Positions 52,520 through 61,638 of a stretch of DNA of 64,000 bases are shown in pieces. Below the pieces are notes generated by a model, which did not search any database, was not told where the DNA came from, and worked only from the letters and a program-made list of their open reading frames with translations. Location of the stretch: contig NZ_JBEZFP010000004.1 of the NCBI RefSeq assembly GCF_040649515.1, positions 68,498-132,497 on the forward strand, written 5' to 3'. A program made the translations under genes and the position numbers. Source of the stretch: Yinghuangia elevatio (GTDB lineage Bacteria > Actinomycetota > Actinomycetes > Streptomycetales > Streptomycetaceae). The number at the start of each line of letters is the position of its first letter. Position 1 is the stretch's first letter.

Positions 52520-53050
52520 TTACGAGGGACCCATCTGGCTGCCGTCCGCCCCACCGCCGCGCGGGGACTGCTGCGGCGCACCGGCCGCGTGCCGGCCTGC
52601 CGTGTCACCGGCCCGCCACTCGGCCTCCTCCGTCATCGACATGGGTTGACCGAGGCCCTGGGCGTCGTTCCAGCGTGCGGTCAGCGCGTACAGGACCACG
52701 ATGTCCAGCGCGATGACGATGCTGGACCACACCGGGTGCGCGTCGAGGAAGCCGATCTGGCCGATGATGTTCAGCATCGCCAGGCCGACGGCGATGTACC
52801 GGGCCCAACTCGCGCCCGTCAGCAGGCCCATGCCCACCGCGAGTTGCAGCGCGGCGAAGCACAGCATGATGACGCCCCACGTGGTGTAGCTCCACACCAG
52901 GAGGTCGCCGGAATCGGTCACGAAGTAGCCGTCGCGGAACAGCGCGGTCAGACCCATCATCAGGTTGAGGATGCCGAGCGTCAGCAGCGTGAACGCCGCG
53001 AACGCCACCCATCCGGACCAGGCGTTGAACCCGCTTTTCGTGCGTGCCAT
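52520..53050 (-). CDS. DUF7144-type small membrane protein
   Basis: 176 residues with four TM helices: WVAFAAFTLLTLGILNLMMG, WGVIMLCFAALQLAVGMGLL, YIAVGLAMLNIIGQIGF and IVIALDIVVLYALT, with SGWVAFA at the start and ARWNDAQG after helix 4. This matches a common actinobacterial family, and the function is unknown. The Gly/Pro-rich C-terminus is cytoplasmic. The ATG at 53050 follows GGGAGC; an in-frame start 21 codons earlier is unlikely. Confidence 0.8.
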   Translation of the reverse strand: MARTKSGFNAWSGWVAFAAFTLLTLGILNLMMGLTALFRDGYFVTDSGDLLVWSYTTWGVIMLCFAALQLAVGMGLLTGASWARYIAVGLAMLNIIGQIGFLDAHPVWSSIVIALDIVVLYALTARWNDAQGLGQPMSMTEEAEWRAGDTAGRHAAGAPQQSPRGGGADGSQMGPS

Positions 53051-53200
53051 GGCGTGCTCCCAAGCTGTGGCCGGGTGTGCCCAGCCTTGTTCGGCAGGCC
53101 GTTTGGCCTCCATTCCTTTTCAACGTAGTACCGTTTTGACACATATGCCCGTTTAGTGAAGATTCCTGCGCCCGCATCGCCGCCGCCCGGACACGGCGAA

Positions 53201-53227
53201 GGCCCGGCACCCTGTGGGTGCCGGGCC
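53201..53227. terminator. Stem-loop in a gene-poor stretch
   Basis: GGCCCGGCACCC pairs perfectly with GGGTGCCGGGCC around TGT. It lies in the 450-nt gap between the membrane protein (starts 53050) and thioredoxin (ends 53501), which otherwise holds no supported gene. It may end thioredoxin transcription. Confidence 0.6.
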
Positions 53228-53500
53228 ATCTGCTTCGCCGGTGCCTGGCCGTTCCCGGAGGGCGGACCAGGGGATCTCGGACGAGTTGAGCGGGAGAAGC
53301 CCCGTCCACTTCTCGCGGACCCTGATTGCGCGGTGCACGGCCAACAAGGACCGCTACTCCGCGTCTGTCTCTTGCGGACTTCTCCCGTTCCCTCCAGTAC
53401 ACCTCCGTCGGCCGCCGAGTGCAAAGGGATCACTCGCCGATTCGCGTACGCGGTGCCTGCGCGGGTACGGGCGCGGGCCGCCCCCCGCGGGTCTGCGGGG

Positions 53501-53917
53501 TCAGGCCTCGCCCGCGTGGTCCCCGTTGACCGACTGCCCGGTGGCCTTGGCCTGCTCGGTCTGCGCCTCCGCGACCTTGCGCTTGACCTCGTCCATGTCC
53601 AGGCCCTTGGCCTGCGAGATGAGGTCGACGAGCGCGGTCTCGGGCAGCGCCCCCGGCTGCGAGTACACCATCACGTTGTCCCGGACCAGCATGATCGTGG
53701 GGATCGAGCTGATCGAGAACGCGGCCGCCAGCTCGGGCTGCGCCTCGGTGTCCACCTTCGCGAAGACGACCTCGGGCTCGTTCTCGGAGACCTTCTCGAA
53801 CGTCGGGGCGAACTGCCGGCACGGTCCGCACCAAGCCGCCCAGAAATCGATCACGGTCAGTCCGTCGCCCGCGACGACCTCGTCGAAGTTCTCCTTGGTC
53901 AGTTCGACCGTGGCCAT
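53501..53917 (-). CDS. Thioredoxin
   Basis: 138 residues. The thioredoxin fold carries the active site WCGPC (C30, C33) and the cis-Pro loop ISSIPTIMLV. It reduces protein disulfides in the cytoplasm. About 30 residues beyond the usual C-terminus form a charged helix (AKGLDMDEVKRKVAEAQTEQ) that may bind a partner. The ATG at 53917 has GGAGAGG upstream. A thioredoxin reductase is not adjacent. Confidence 0.93.
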   Translation of the reverse strand: MATVELTKENFDEVVAGDGLTVIDFWAAWCGPCRQFAPTFEKVSENEPEVVFAKVDTEAQPELAAAFSISSIPTIMLVRDNVMVYSQPGALPETALVDLISQAKGLDMDEVKRKVAEAQTEQAKATGQSVNGDHAGEA

Positions 53918-54184
53918 GTGCCTCTCCGTCCTGCGTGTCCGTCCTGTGTGGATCATCCTGATGGATTCCCGACGAGCTGTGGAACGACGTGGCGGCGCCG
54001 CGCATTCCGGGTGCCCTTCGGGCGCACCTCCCCACCATCGTGCCCCGATCGTCCCCGACGATGCGTCGGCGGGACGATCACATCGCACCGCGTCGCACGC
54101 CTGTCACTTGCGCACCATAGGCTGTGCCGACATCCGACACAGCGTCACCGCTCGTGCGCCCCCGCAGCCCGAGGAGCCTCCGCC

Positions 54185-54445
54185 ATGCGCTACACCCGCC
54201 GCAGCGTCGTCAACCTCACTCCCGCCGAGCCGGGCTGGGACCTCGAGTTGACCAGGCCTGGTGCCGACTCGGTGCTCTGCCCGGTCATCGGATGGGCCGT
54301 CGTCGTGGTGGACACCACCGCCGGCGGCGACCTCGAGACCGCGATAGAACCCGCCTTCGTCTACGAGGGCGCGATCTTCACGCCGGGCGAATTCGCGCAC
54401 GCTGTCGGCGAGTTGGAGTACGCCCTGATCGAGCCGGAGGACTGA
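54185..54445 (+). CDS. Small hypothetical protein
   Basis: 86 residues, no signal or TM segment. Acidic, with CPVIGWAVVVV and a C-terminal FTPGEFAHAVGELEYALIEP. Conserved-looking but not assigned to a family. GAGGAG precedes the ATG at good spacing. It is separated from the ABC pair by 203 nt that hold a cold-shock-protein-like fragment. Confidence 0.65.
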   Translation: MRYTRRSVVNLTPAEPGWDLELTRPGADSVLCPVIGWAVVVVDTTAGGDLETAIEPAFVYEGAIFTPGEFAHAVGELEYALIEPED

Positions 54446-54540
54446 GCCGCCCGGCGGCGCGGGAGCCGTCCTCGCGACCCGTCCGGTCCGGTGCCGGGGC
54501 AGGCCACGCACCTCACGGTGACGGGGCCGTCGCGCTTTCC

Positions 54541-54564
54541 GTCAAAGGAACGGTCAAGTGGTTC
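54541..54564 (+). pseudogene. Short fragment resembling the start of a cold shock protein
   Basis: Frame read from 54541 gives VKGTVKWF, which matches the start of CspA-type proteins (GTVKWF). The following codons (RARQLACNTR) do not continue the family, RNA-binding motifs are absent and there is no start codon. It is either a decayed remnant or chance. Confidence 0.3.
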
Positions 54565-54648
54565 CGCGCCCGCCAACTTGCTTGCAACACCCGCCGATCT
54601 CTGCCAACTTGCGCGTTACCGAGATCGACGGGACGCGACGGGGGACAC

Positions 54649-56637
54649 GTGCGCGATCGGTTCTATTTGCTGGCACTTCTGCGGCCGCTGGGCCCGCGCG
54701 TGATCGCGGGCCTGGCGGCCTTGATGCTTGTGGTGAGCGTGCTGCCCGCGGTCACGGCCGGGGCGATCGGCTGGCTGGTCGCCCGCGCCACCGTCATCGT
54801 GCGCGACGACGCGAGCCTCACCGGGCTCACCGCACCGCTCGTACTGGTGGCCGTGGCCCTGGTCCTGGACCTCGTCGCGCCGGATCTGCTGCAGGCGTTC
54901 CGCGACTGGGCCGCGTTGCGCGTCAACGGCGCGGTGCGGGCACGCGTACGCCGGGCGCTCTCCTCGCCCGCGGGTATCGCCCACGTCGAGGACCAGACGA
55001 TGCGGGACGCCGCCGGAATGCCGGCCGTCGACACCGGGTCGATCAACCTGGGCACCGGCGTCGAGGGCCAACTGTGGCTGCTCGCCCGCTTCTTCGGGGC
55101 TGCCGCGGCCACCGCCCTGGTCGCGCTGTACTCGCCGTGGCTCGCGCTCTTCGTCCTCGCCTGCATGCTGGTGCAACGCGCCGTCCTGGTCCGGCAGTAC
55201 ACCAAGGTCGTCCGCGAACTCCCCAAGATGAACGCCGCCAAGCGCGGCGCCGACTACTGGGAGCAGGTGGCGGGCGGCGCAGCCGGCGCGCAGGAGTCCC
55301 GCGTGTTCGGCTTCGGGCCTTGGGCCACCCGGGAGTTCGGCCGGCACGCGGACGCACACGCGGACGTCATGCGCCGCTTGACGCAGTCGGCGCTGGCCAG
55401 CCACTGGGCGGTGTTCATCCTCTCCTCGGTCGGCGCGGGGGTGCCCTTCGTCCTCATGACCATCTCGGCGCTCGACGGTGACCTCACGCCCGCACGGCTC
55501 GCGACGACGCTGGGCGGTGTGCTGGGGCTGTCGTCCATGGGAGTCATGGGGTTCGAGGCGGTCTACATCGCGGCGGCGCTGCGCCAACTCGACGCGCTGC
55601 GCGTGGTCGACGGGCTGCTGCGGGCCCCGGCGCCGACGGGGCATCCCGAGGGGCACCGGCAGGCCGCCGCCGAGGCGGTGCGTTCCCCGGGAACGGGCGC
55701 GTCCGTGGTCTTCGAGGACGTCTGGTTCCGCTACCCCGGCACCGAACGCGACGTCCTGCGCGGCCTCGACCTGACCGTCCCGGCCGGCGACTCGGTCGCG
55801 ATCGTCGGCGAGAACGGCGTCGGCAAGACCACGCTGCTCAAGTTGATGTGCGGGTTCTTCGCACCGACGCGCGGCCGCATCCTCGTCGACGGGATCGACG
55901 TCAACGCCGTCCCGCCGGAACTGTGGCGGGACCAGATCGCGGTCGTGTTCCAGGACTTTGTACGCCTGGAACTGTCCGCGCGGGACAACGTCGGGCTGGC
56001 GGCGCTGGGCCGGACCACGGCGGCCGGGTCGGCACGGAACGAGGCGGCGCCGAACGAAGCCGCTTTGCGGGAAGCCGCGTTGCACGAGGCGGCCCGCGCG
56101 GTCGGCCTCCTCGAACGCATCGAAGCGCTGCCGCACGGATGGGACACCGTGCTGTCGCCCGCGTACAAGGGCGGCGGCGACCTCTCGGGCGGGCAGTGGC
56201 AGCGCGTCGCCCTCGCCCGCGCGCTCTACGCGGCGCGCGAGGGCGCCCGCATCCTCGTCCTCGACGAACCGACCGCCGCACTCGACGTCACCGCCGAGAC
56301 GGAGTTGTTCGACCGCCTCATGGAGACCGCCCAGGACCTCACCAACATCGTGGTGTCGCACCGCTTTTCCACGGTCCGCCGGGCGGACCGCATCGTGGTC
56401 GTGCACGACGGCCGGGTGGCCGAGGACGGCAGCCACCCGGAACTCATGGCGCTCGGCGGGATGTACCGCAAACTCCACGAACTCCAGGCCGAACGCTTCC
56501 GCGAAGAAGCCCGCGAGGCCGTCGATCCCCCAGTCGATCCCCCGGTCGATCCCCCAGTCGGTCCCGCACCGGGTCCCGCGGCCCGCCACACAGCCGCTCC
56601 GGCCGCCCGCACCGCGCGCGAGGAGGACCGCACATGA
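54649..56637 (+). CDS. ABC half-transporter, first of a coupled pair
   Basis: 662 residues: a six-TM domain (about 10-325) fused to an ATPase. Walker A GENGVGKTT, Q-loop VVFQDFVRLE, signature LSGGQWQRVALARAL, Walker B ILVLDEPTAALD and H-loop VVSHRFSTV are all intact, so it should hydrolyse ATP. The nucleotide domain has an Ala/Glu repeat insertion (NEAAPNEAALREAALHEAA), and the C-terminus has VDPPVDPPVDPPV repeats. SGGQWQ is common in peptide/RiPP exporters. The GTG at 54649 has GGGGGA upstream. The start of the partner overlaps its stop (ATGA), so the two probably form a heterodimer. Confidence 0.87.
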   Translation: MRDRFYLLALLRPLGPRVIAGLAALMLVVSVLPAVTAGAIGWLVARATVIVRDDASLTGLTAPLVLVAVALVLDLVAPDLLQAFRDWAALRVNGAVRARVRRALSSPAGIAHVEDQTMRDAAGMPAVDTGSINLGTGVEGQLWLLARFFGAAAATALVALYSPWLALFVLACMLVQRAVLVRQYTKVVRELPKMNAAKRGADYWEQVAGGAAGAQESRVFGFGPWATREFGRHADAHADVMRRLTQSALASHWAVFILSSVGAGVPFVLMTISALDGDLTPARLATTLGGVLGLSSMGVMGFEAVYIAAALRQLDALRVVDGLLRAPAPTGHPEGHRQAAAEAVRSPGTGASVVFEDVWFRYPGTERDVLRGLDLTVPAGDSVAIVGENGVGKTTLLKLMCGFFAPTRGRILVDGIDVNAVPPELWRDQIAVVFQDFVRLELSARDNVGLAALGRTTAAGSARNEAAPNEAALREAALHEAARAVGLLERIEALPHGWDTVLSPAYKGGGDLSGGQWQRVALARALYAAREGARILVLDEPTAALDVTAETELFDRLMETAQDLTNIVVSHRFSTVRRADRIVVVHDGRVAEDGSHPELMALGGMYRKLHELQAERFREEAREAVDPPVDPPVDPPVGPAPGPAARHTAAPAARTAREEDRT

Positions 56638-58463
56638 ACGTCACCTGGCGCGGCATAGCCGAGGGCGACACCGTGCGGCCGGCCCCGACGCGCAGGCGCC
56701 TGCGGATCCTACGCGAAGCCGTCACACACGGCCGCCCCGGCCTCCTCCGCTCGGCCGCCCTGATGATCGTGCTGGTCAGCCTGGCCGGGGCCGCGACCAG
56801 CCTCACCCTCAAGGGCATGGTCGACGGCGCCGCCGAGGGTGCCTGGGGCTACGCCCTCACTTCGGCCGGCATCGCGGCCCTCGCGGCCGGCGTGAACGGC
56901 GCCTGCCTGCGCGTCTACGGCAACACCCACGACTCGCTCGCCGCCACCGTCGGCGCGCGCATCAACACCGAGACGGTCCGCATCACCGGCGACATGCCCG
57001 GCACCGACCACCTCGAACACCCCGAGTACGCCGACCAGATCGCGCTGCTGCGCAAGGGCGGCGCCCCGCTGGTCCGGGCCGCCTTCTCGATCGCCGACCT
57101 CGTCTCGCTGGCGGTACGCGTCCTCATCGCCGTCGCGCTGCTCGCCTGGGTCCATCCGCTCCTGGCCGTGGCGCCGCTGCTGGCGGTTCCGTCGGTCCTG
57201 CTCGCCGGGCGGGCGCAGGCACACGTCGAACGTGCGGCGCTGGATGCGGCCGAGCACGTGCGTACCGCAGACCACCTGCACAGCCTGTTCACCCACCCGA
57301 CCGCCGCGATGGAGATGCGCGTCTTCGACTGCGCGGACGCACTCGACCGCCGTGCGGACGAGGCATGGGCCCGGGCCGCCCGCATCCGCCTCGGGGGAGC
57401 GGTCCGCGCGTCCGCAACCGCGGTTGCCGGATGGCTCGTCGTCGCGGCCGGGTACGTGGGCGCGCTGCTCCTGGTCGTCGCCGAGGCCCGGGCCGGCCGC
57501 GCCACGCCCGGCGACGTCCTCCTCGTCGCCCAGGTCCTCGTGCAACTGCGTGGCAACGTCTCGGCGTTGGCGACCACGACGCGCCAGGTGAGTGCGGGGC
57601 TGCGCATGGCCGACCGGTACGCATGGCTCGTCGACCGCGCGGCCGAGGAGCATGCCCGGTACTCCGGGACCGCCGCCGTCCCCGACGGACTGACCGCCGG
57701 AATCCGCCTCGAAGGCGTGCGCTTCAGCTACCCCGGGGCCGCACGCCCCGCGCTGGACGGCGTCGACCTCGTCCTGCCGGCCGGGCGGACCGTCGCCGTG
57801 GTCGGTGTCAACGGTGCCGGCAAGACGACCCTGGTGAAGCTGCTCTGCGGATTCCACCGCCCGGACGGCGGACGCATCACGGTGGACGGCACCGACCTCG
57901 CCGACCTCGACATCGCGGCGTGGCGCGCCCGGACATCCGGCACCTTCCAGAACTTCCTGCGGCTGGAGACGAGCGTTCAGCACAGCGTGGGGGCCGGTCT
58001 GGCGGAGCGCATGGACGACCCCGCCGCCGTCACCGCGGCGCTGCGGCGGGCCGACGCGGAGGCCCTGCTCGCGCGTTGGCCGGAGGGCCTGGAAACGGCG
58101 CTCGGCCGGTCGTACCGCGAGGGGGCCGAACTGTCCGGCGGGCAGTGGCAGAGGCTGGCTGTGGCGCGCGCGATGATGCACCCGGCGCCGCTGCTGCTGG
58201 TGCTCGACGAGCCGACCGCCGCGCTCGACCCGGTCGCCGAGCACGCGTTGTACGAGCGGTACGTCGGGGCCGCCGCGCGCGTACGCGAGAACGGCGGCAC
58301 CGTGCTGCTGGTCTCCCACCGCTTCTCGTCGGTCCGGATGGCCGACCTGATCATCGTGCTGAACGGCGGCGGGGTCGAGGACATCGGCACGCACGACGAA
58401 CTCGTGGGACGCGACGGCAGCTACGCGCTGATGTTCCGTCAGCAGGCCGCCGCGTTCGCCTGA
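56634..58463 (+). CDS. ABC half-transporter, second of the pair
   Basis: 609 residues with the same design: TM domain to ~330, then an ATPase with Walker A GVNGAGKTT, Q-loop FQNFLRLE, signature LSGGQWQRLAVARAM, Walker B LLLVLDEPTAALD and H-loop LVSHRFSSV. All catalytic residues are intact, so both sites could be active. Its stop lies inside the 3' end of the convergent DMT gene (25-nt overlap). No precursor peptide or modifying enzyme is nearby, so the cargo is unknown. Confidence 0.88.
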   Translation: MNVTWRGIAEGDTVRPAPTRRRLRILREAVTHGRPGLLRSAALMIVLVSLAGAATSLTLKGMVDGAAEGAWGYALTSAGIAALAAGVNGACLRVYGNTHDSLAATVGARINTETVRITGDMPGTDHLEHPEYADQIALLRKGGAPLVRAAFSIADLVSLAVRVLIAVALLAWVHPLLAVAPLLAVPSVLLAGRAQAHVERAALDAAEHVRTADHLHSLFTHPTAAMEMRVFDCADALDRRADEAWARAARIRLGGAVRASATAVAGWLVVAAGYVGALLLVVAEARAGRATPGDVLLVAQVLVQLRGNVSALATTTRQVSAGLRMADRYAWLVDRAAEEHARYSGTAAVPDGLTAGIRLEGVRFSYPGAARPALDGVDLVLPAGRTVAVVGVNGAGKTTLVKLLCGFHRPDGGRITVDGTDLADLDIAAWRARTSGTFQNFLRLETSVQHSVGAGLAERMDDPAAVTAALRRADAEALLARWPEGLETALGRSYREGAELSGGQWQRLAVARAMMHPAPLLLVLDEPTAALDPVAEHALYERYVGAAARVRENGGTVLLVSHRFSSVRMADLIIVLNGGGVEDIGTHDELVGRDGSYALMFRQQAAAFA

Positions 58464-59359
58464 CCGCTGTCGCCGTCGTCACCACTGCTGTCGGCACTGT
58501 CGTTGCCCGTGTCGCCGTCGGCGGGATCGGGGTCGCCGCCCTCGCCGAACTTCGCCAGCGCCATCGCCCCGGCCACCGCGCACACGAACCCCGCCGCCGC
58601 GGCGGGCGCGAACCCCGGCCGGCTGTGGTCGCCGAGGAAGATGATGCCCGCCGCGGCGGGCAGCACCGTCTCGCCCACCACCAGGGCCGCCGCGACGGCG
58701 GTGACCGCGCCGCCCTGGAGCGCTGTCGCGTAGATCAGCATCGTGACGACGGCGGCCAGCACCAGTGCCCACGTCGCGGGGTTCGTCCACAGGTCGCGCA
58801 CCGCCACGTCGGTGAGCACGCGTCCGGCGAGCGCGATCAGGCCGAAGCCGAACCCGGCCGTGAGCCCGAGCAGACGCGAGCGCCACGGCTCCGTGCGCCG
58901 GGCCGCCCACACGCCGAGCAGGACGATCACCGCGACCGAGCCGAGCAGCGCGTACCGGAACCCGTCGCCGGTCTCGGCGGGCCCTTCGCGGCCCGCCGAC
59001 AGGCCCAGCAGTGCGAGCCCGACGCACACCGCGAAGATCGCCCCCCACTCGCGCCGCCCGAGGACGACGCCGAGCAGCGGCACCGCGACCACCGCGGTCA
59101 CCGCGAGGTTCGCGGCCTGCGCCGCCTCCACCGCGAAGACCGGGAGTTCCGCGAGAGCCACCAACTGCGCGGCGAACCCGGCGAGGTCGAGCAGCGTGCC
59201 GACCACGAACGGCCACTGCCGGAACACCCGGACCAGCAGTCGCGGGTCGAGCCCGCCACCCCTGGTCTGCCGCACGCGGCGGCTGCCGAGCGCCTGGAGG
59301 ACGGTCGCGACCCCGTAGAAGAAGGCCGCCGCGACCGCGGCGAGCAACGAGACGATCAT
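58439..59359 (-). CDS. DMT superfamily transporter
   Basis: 306 residues with nine or ten TM helices. The N-terminus MIVSLLAAVAAAFFYGVATV, followed by LQALGSRR, and the LPVFAVEAAQAANLAVTAVV segment fit DMT/NIPA-like permeases of actinobacteria. The C-terminus is Asp/Gly-rich and cytoplasmic. Substrate is not evident; the family includes metabolite exporters and magnesium transporters. The 3' end overlaps the convergent ABC gene. Confidence 0.78.
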   Translation of the reverse strand: MIVSLLAAVAAAFFYGVATVLQALGSRRVRQTRGGGLDPRLLVRVFRQWPFVVGTLLDLAGFAAQLVALAELPVFAVEAAQAANLAVTAVVAVPLLGVVLGRREWGAIFAVCVGLALLGLSAGREGPAETGDGFRYALLGSVAVIVLLGVWAARRTEPWRSRLLGLTAGFGFGLIALAGRVLTDVAVRDLWTNPATWALVLAAVVTMLIYATALQGGAVTAVAAALVVGETVLPAAAGIIFLGDHSRPGFAPAAAAGFVCAVAGAMALAKFGEGGDPDPADGDTGNDSADSSGDDGDSGQANAAAC

Positions 59360-59484
59360 CCCGTCACGCTAGGTGGCGCACGCCGCCCGGCACCGGCATG
59401 ACACGTCCTCCAACGGGGGTCCTGCGCCCGCGCCGCACCACCCCCGCACCACCCCCGTGCCGACCCCGGGCTGCCCGACTCCGC

Positions 59485-61545
59485 TCAGTGCCGCGGCAGC
59501 GAGTGCACCGCCCGGTACGCCTGGTCGATGGCCGCGTCGGTGTAGGCGAAGGCCGCCGAGTCGGCGTTGGCGATCGCGATGCGGCCGTACGTCCGGCGGC
59601 CGATGCCGAAGGGCATCTCCTCGTCCGGACCGATCGGGTCCCACAGCGACGAGTACTCGTACGCGTACCCGTGCGGCCACCGGTTGACGGTGATCGCGGC
59701 GATGTCCCGCGCCGGGTCGAAGCCGCCGCCGGACAACGAGCGGCCCAGCATCTCGCGCAGTTCGCGCTCGTACGTCTCGAAGGTGGTCCGGTACAGCTCC
59801 GCCCGCCCGGCCTTGTGCTGGGTGCGCGCCGGAAGCCCCTGGCCGGGCTTGGTCGGCGCCTTCGACACGTGCACGACAACCGGCTCGGACGGGTCCCTGG
59901 AGAAGCGGTAGTCGCCGAGCGACACCGGGAAGTCCAGGCCGAAGCCCTCCCAGTACATGCCCGGCGTCCGCGCTCCCTCGATGCCCAGTTTGGTGAAGGC
60001 GCGCCAGTTGTTCAGCACGACGTTCGTGTACACGAGCGGGACCTTGACGCAGTAGGCGAGGGCCGCCTTCTGCTCGGGCGGCAGTTCGGGCACCAGGTAC
60101 GGCACCATCGTGTTCCAGCAGGCCATCACGACGGCGTCGGCGCTCACCGAGTAGGTGCGCCCGCCCCGCGCGTACGTCACGGTCACGCCGCGCGGCCTGC
60201 GTACCGGGCCGTCGTGCGCCACGTGCACCGCGGTCGACCCGAGCCGGATCCGCACCCGGTTCGAGGACTGGTCGAGCTTCGTGTAGTCCGCGCGGGCGGT
60301 GACGATGTCCTCCATCGTGTGCCCGCGCAGCACGTCCGGCACCAGGCTGCGCACCAGCAGCCGGGCCACCGAGGCGTTGCCGTCCGGGAAGTGGAAGATG
60401 TACGGCTCCTCCGACTCCATGGCGTGCCGCGGCGTCTTGCCGAGCCCCGGGTACGGCGTCGGCGCCAGGTTCAGCCCCTGGAAACCCGGCTGCCACGTCG
60501 CCCAGCAGTCGAGCGCGGACACCGCGTCGATGCCGACGCCCCACAGCCCGTGCGTGTCGCGCTGGAGCATCAGCCGGACCTCGGCGCCCACGCGCAGTAC
60601 GTCACGCAGGTATGCCTCGTAGCTGATACGAATCAGCTTGGCCTTCTTCTCGTCGTCGGTCAGCCCGGCCAACGGATCCGCGGGGTCGGAGAACAGCCGC
60701 ACCAGGTCGGCGCGTCCGGCCTCGGAGAACGGCGTGCCGGCGGCGAACGCGGCCGGGTCACCGTACCCGCTGCCCTTGACGAGCACGTCGCGGCCGAAGG
60801 CCTCGCGGTTGAAGAACGTGGCGTCGCCCAGGCCCCAGCGCTCGCCGAAGCCGCCGTCGTACGCCTTGTAGAACTTCTGCGTGTCCACCCCGAGCGCTTT
60901 GATCAGGCCGCTCGCCTCGGGGCTGTAGGTCGCCGGGCCGTCGAGCGACTGGGTGCCGCCGTAGCCGATCAGTTTGCGGCCGCGGACGGTGAATTCGTTG
61001 CGCCGCGCGTGGCCGCCGAAGTCGTCGTGGTTGTCGAGGACGAGGATCCGCGCCTGCCGGCCGTGGCGTTCGCGGTGGAACCACGCGGCGGCGAGGCCGC
61101 TGATGCCGCCGCCGACCACGACCAGGTCGTACTTCTCGCCGGTGGGGACCGTGCGGCCGGGCTTGAAGGTGCCGTCCCGTACCTCATGGGCGGTCTCGAA
61201 CGAACCGGGCTGGCTGCCGCGCAACCCGGTGAGCCCGGGCGGGTACGGCCCGCCCTGCCCGTCGCCGTGCCCGTCACCCGGTCCGCCGCCGTGGCGCGGC
61301 GCGTCGGCGGCGGCCTGGCCGGTCATACCCGGCAGTTGCATGGCGGCGAGGGCCCCGGCGGTGACCGCCATGCCGTTGAGGAAGTCGCGGCGCTGGATGC
61401 GCCGGTGCATGCCGAGCTCACGGTCGCGCGCCGGATCGGGTGAGGACGGCGCGGCCGACGAGTAAGGCGGGGTGGCCGAGGCCGACGCGGAAGTCGGGGT
61501 GTCGGTGGGATCGGACGGCTCGGGAGTACGGCTTTTTTCGGGCAT
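59485..61545 (-). CDS. Tat-exported FAD amine oxidoreductase, spermidine dehydrogenase-like
   Basis: 686 residues. A twin-arginine signal (IQRRDFLNGMAVTAGALAA, about 50-70) lies after a Ser/Pro-rich N-terminus. The FAD motif is YDLVVVGGGISGLAAAW, followed by LDNHDDFGGHARRNEF and GYGGTQSLDGP, as in Pseudomonas spermidine dehydrogenase. A C-terminal WPHGYAYEYSSLWDP segment completes it. It probably cleaves spermidine or a related polyamine outside the membrane. The ATG at 61545 has AAGGG upstream; an earlier in-frame ATG at 61578 has none. It follows the Pot-type permeases, which fits import of a product or substrate. Confidence 0.82.
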   Translation of the reverse strand: MPEKSRTPEPSDPTDTPTSASASATPPYSSAAPSSPDPARDRELGMHRRIQRRDFLNGMAVTAGALAAMQLPGMTGQAAADAPRHGGGPGDGHGDGQGGPYPPGLTGLRGSQPGSFETAHEVRDGTFKPGRTVPTGEKYDLVVVGGGISGLAAAWFHRERHGRQARILVLDNHDDFGGHARRNEFTVRGRKLIGYGGTQSLDGPATYSPEASGLIKALGVDTQKFYKAYDGGFGERWGLGDATFFNREAFGRDVLVKGSGYGDPAAFAAGTPFSEAGRADLVRLFSDPADPLAGLTDDEKKAKLIRISYEAYLRDVLRVGAEVRLMLQRDTHGLWGVGIDAVSALDCWATWQPGFQGLNLAPTPYPGLGKTPRHAMESEEPYIFHFPDGNASVARLLVRSLVPDVLRGHTMEDIVTARADYTKLDQSSNRVRIRLGSTAVHVAHDGPVRRPRGVTVTYARGGRTYSVSADAVVMACWNTMVPYLVPELPPEQKAALAYCVKVPLVYTNVVLNNWRAFTKLGIEGARTPGMYWEGFGLDFPVSLGDYRFSRDPSEPVVVHVSKAPTKPGQGLPARTQHKAGRAELYRTTFETYERELREMLGRSLSGGGFDPARDIAAITVNRWPHGYAYEYSSLWDPIGPDEEMPFGIGRRTYGRIAIANADSAAFAYTDAAIDQAYRAVHSLPRH

Positions 61546-61638
61546 GGCAAAGCCCTTCGGGTCGTTCGGAATTCCCATGACGGTGCGTGTGCCGGGAGCC
61601 GGAACGCGGACGACGGCCGCGTCCCGGCGCGCGGCCGG

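Noticed and set aside
53051..53500. Short minus-strand frames in the gap before thioredoxin
   Set aside because: Translations show no recognisable domain and the codon pattern is not consistently GC-rich at third positions.
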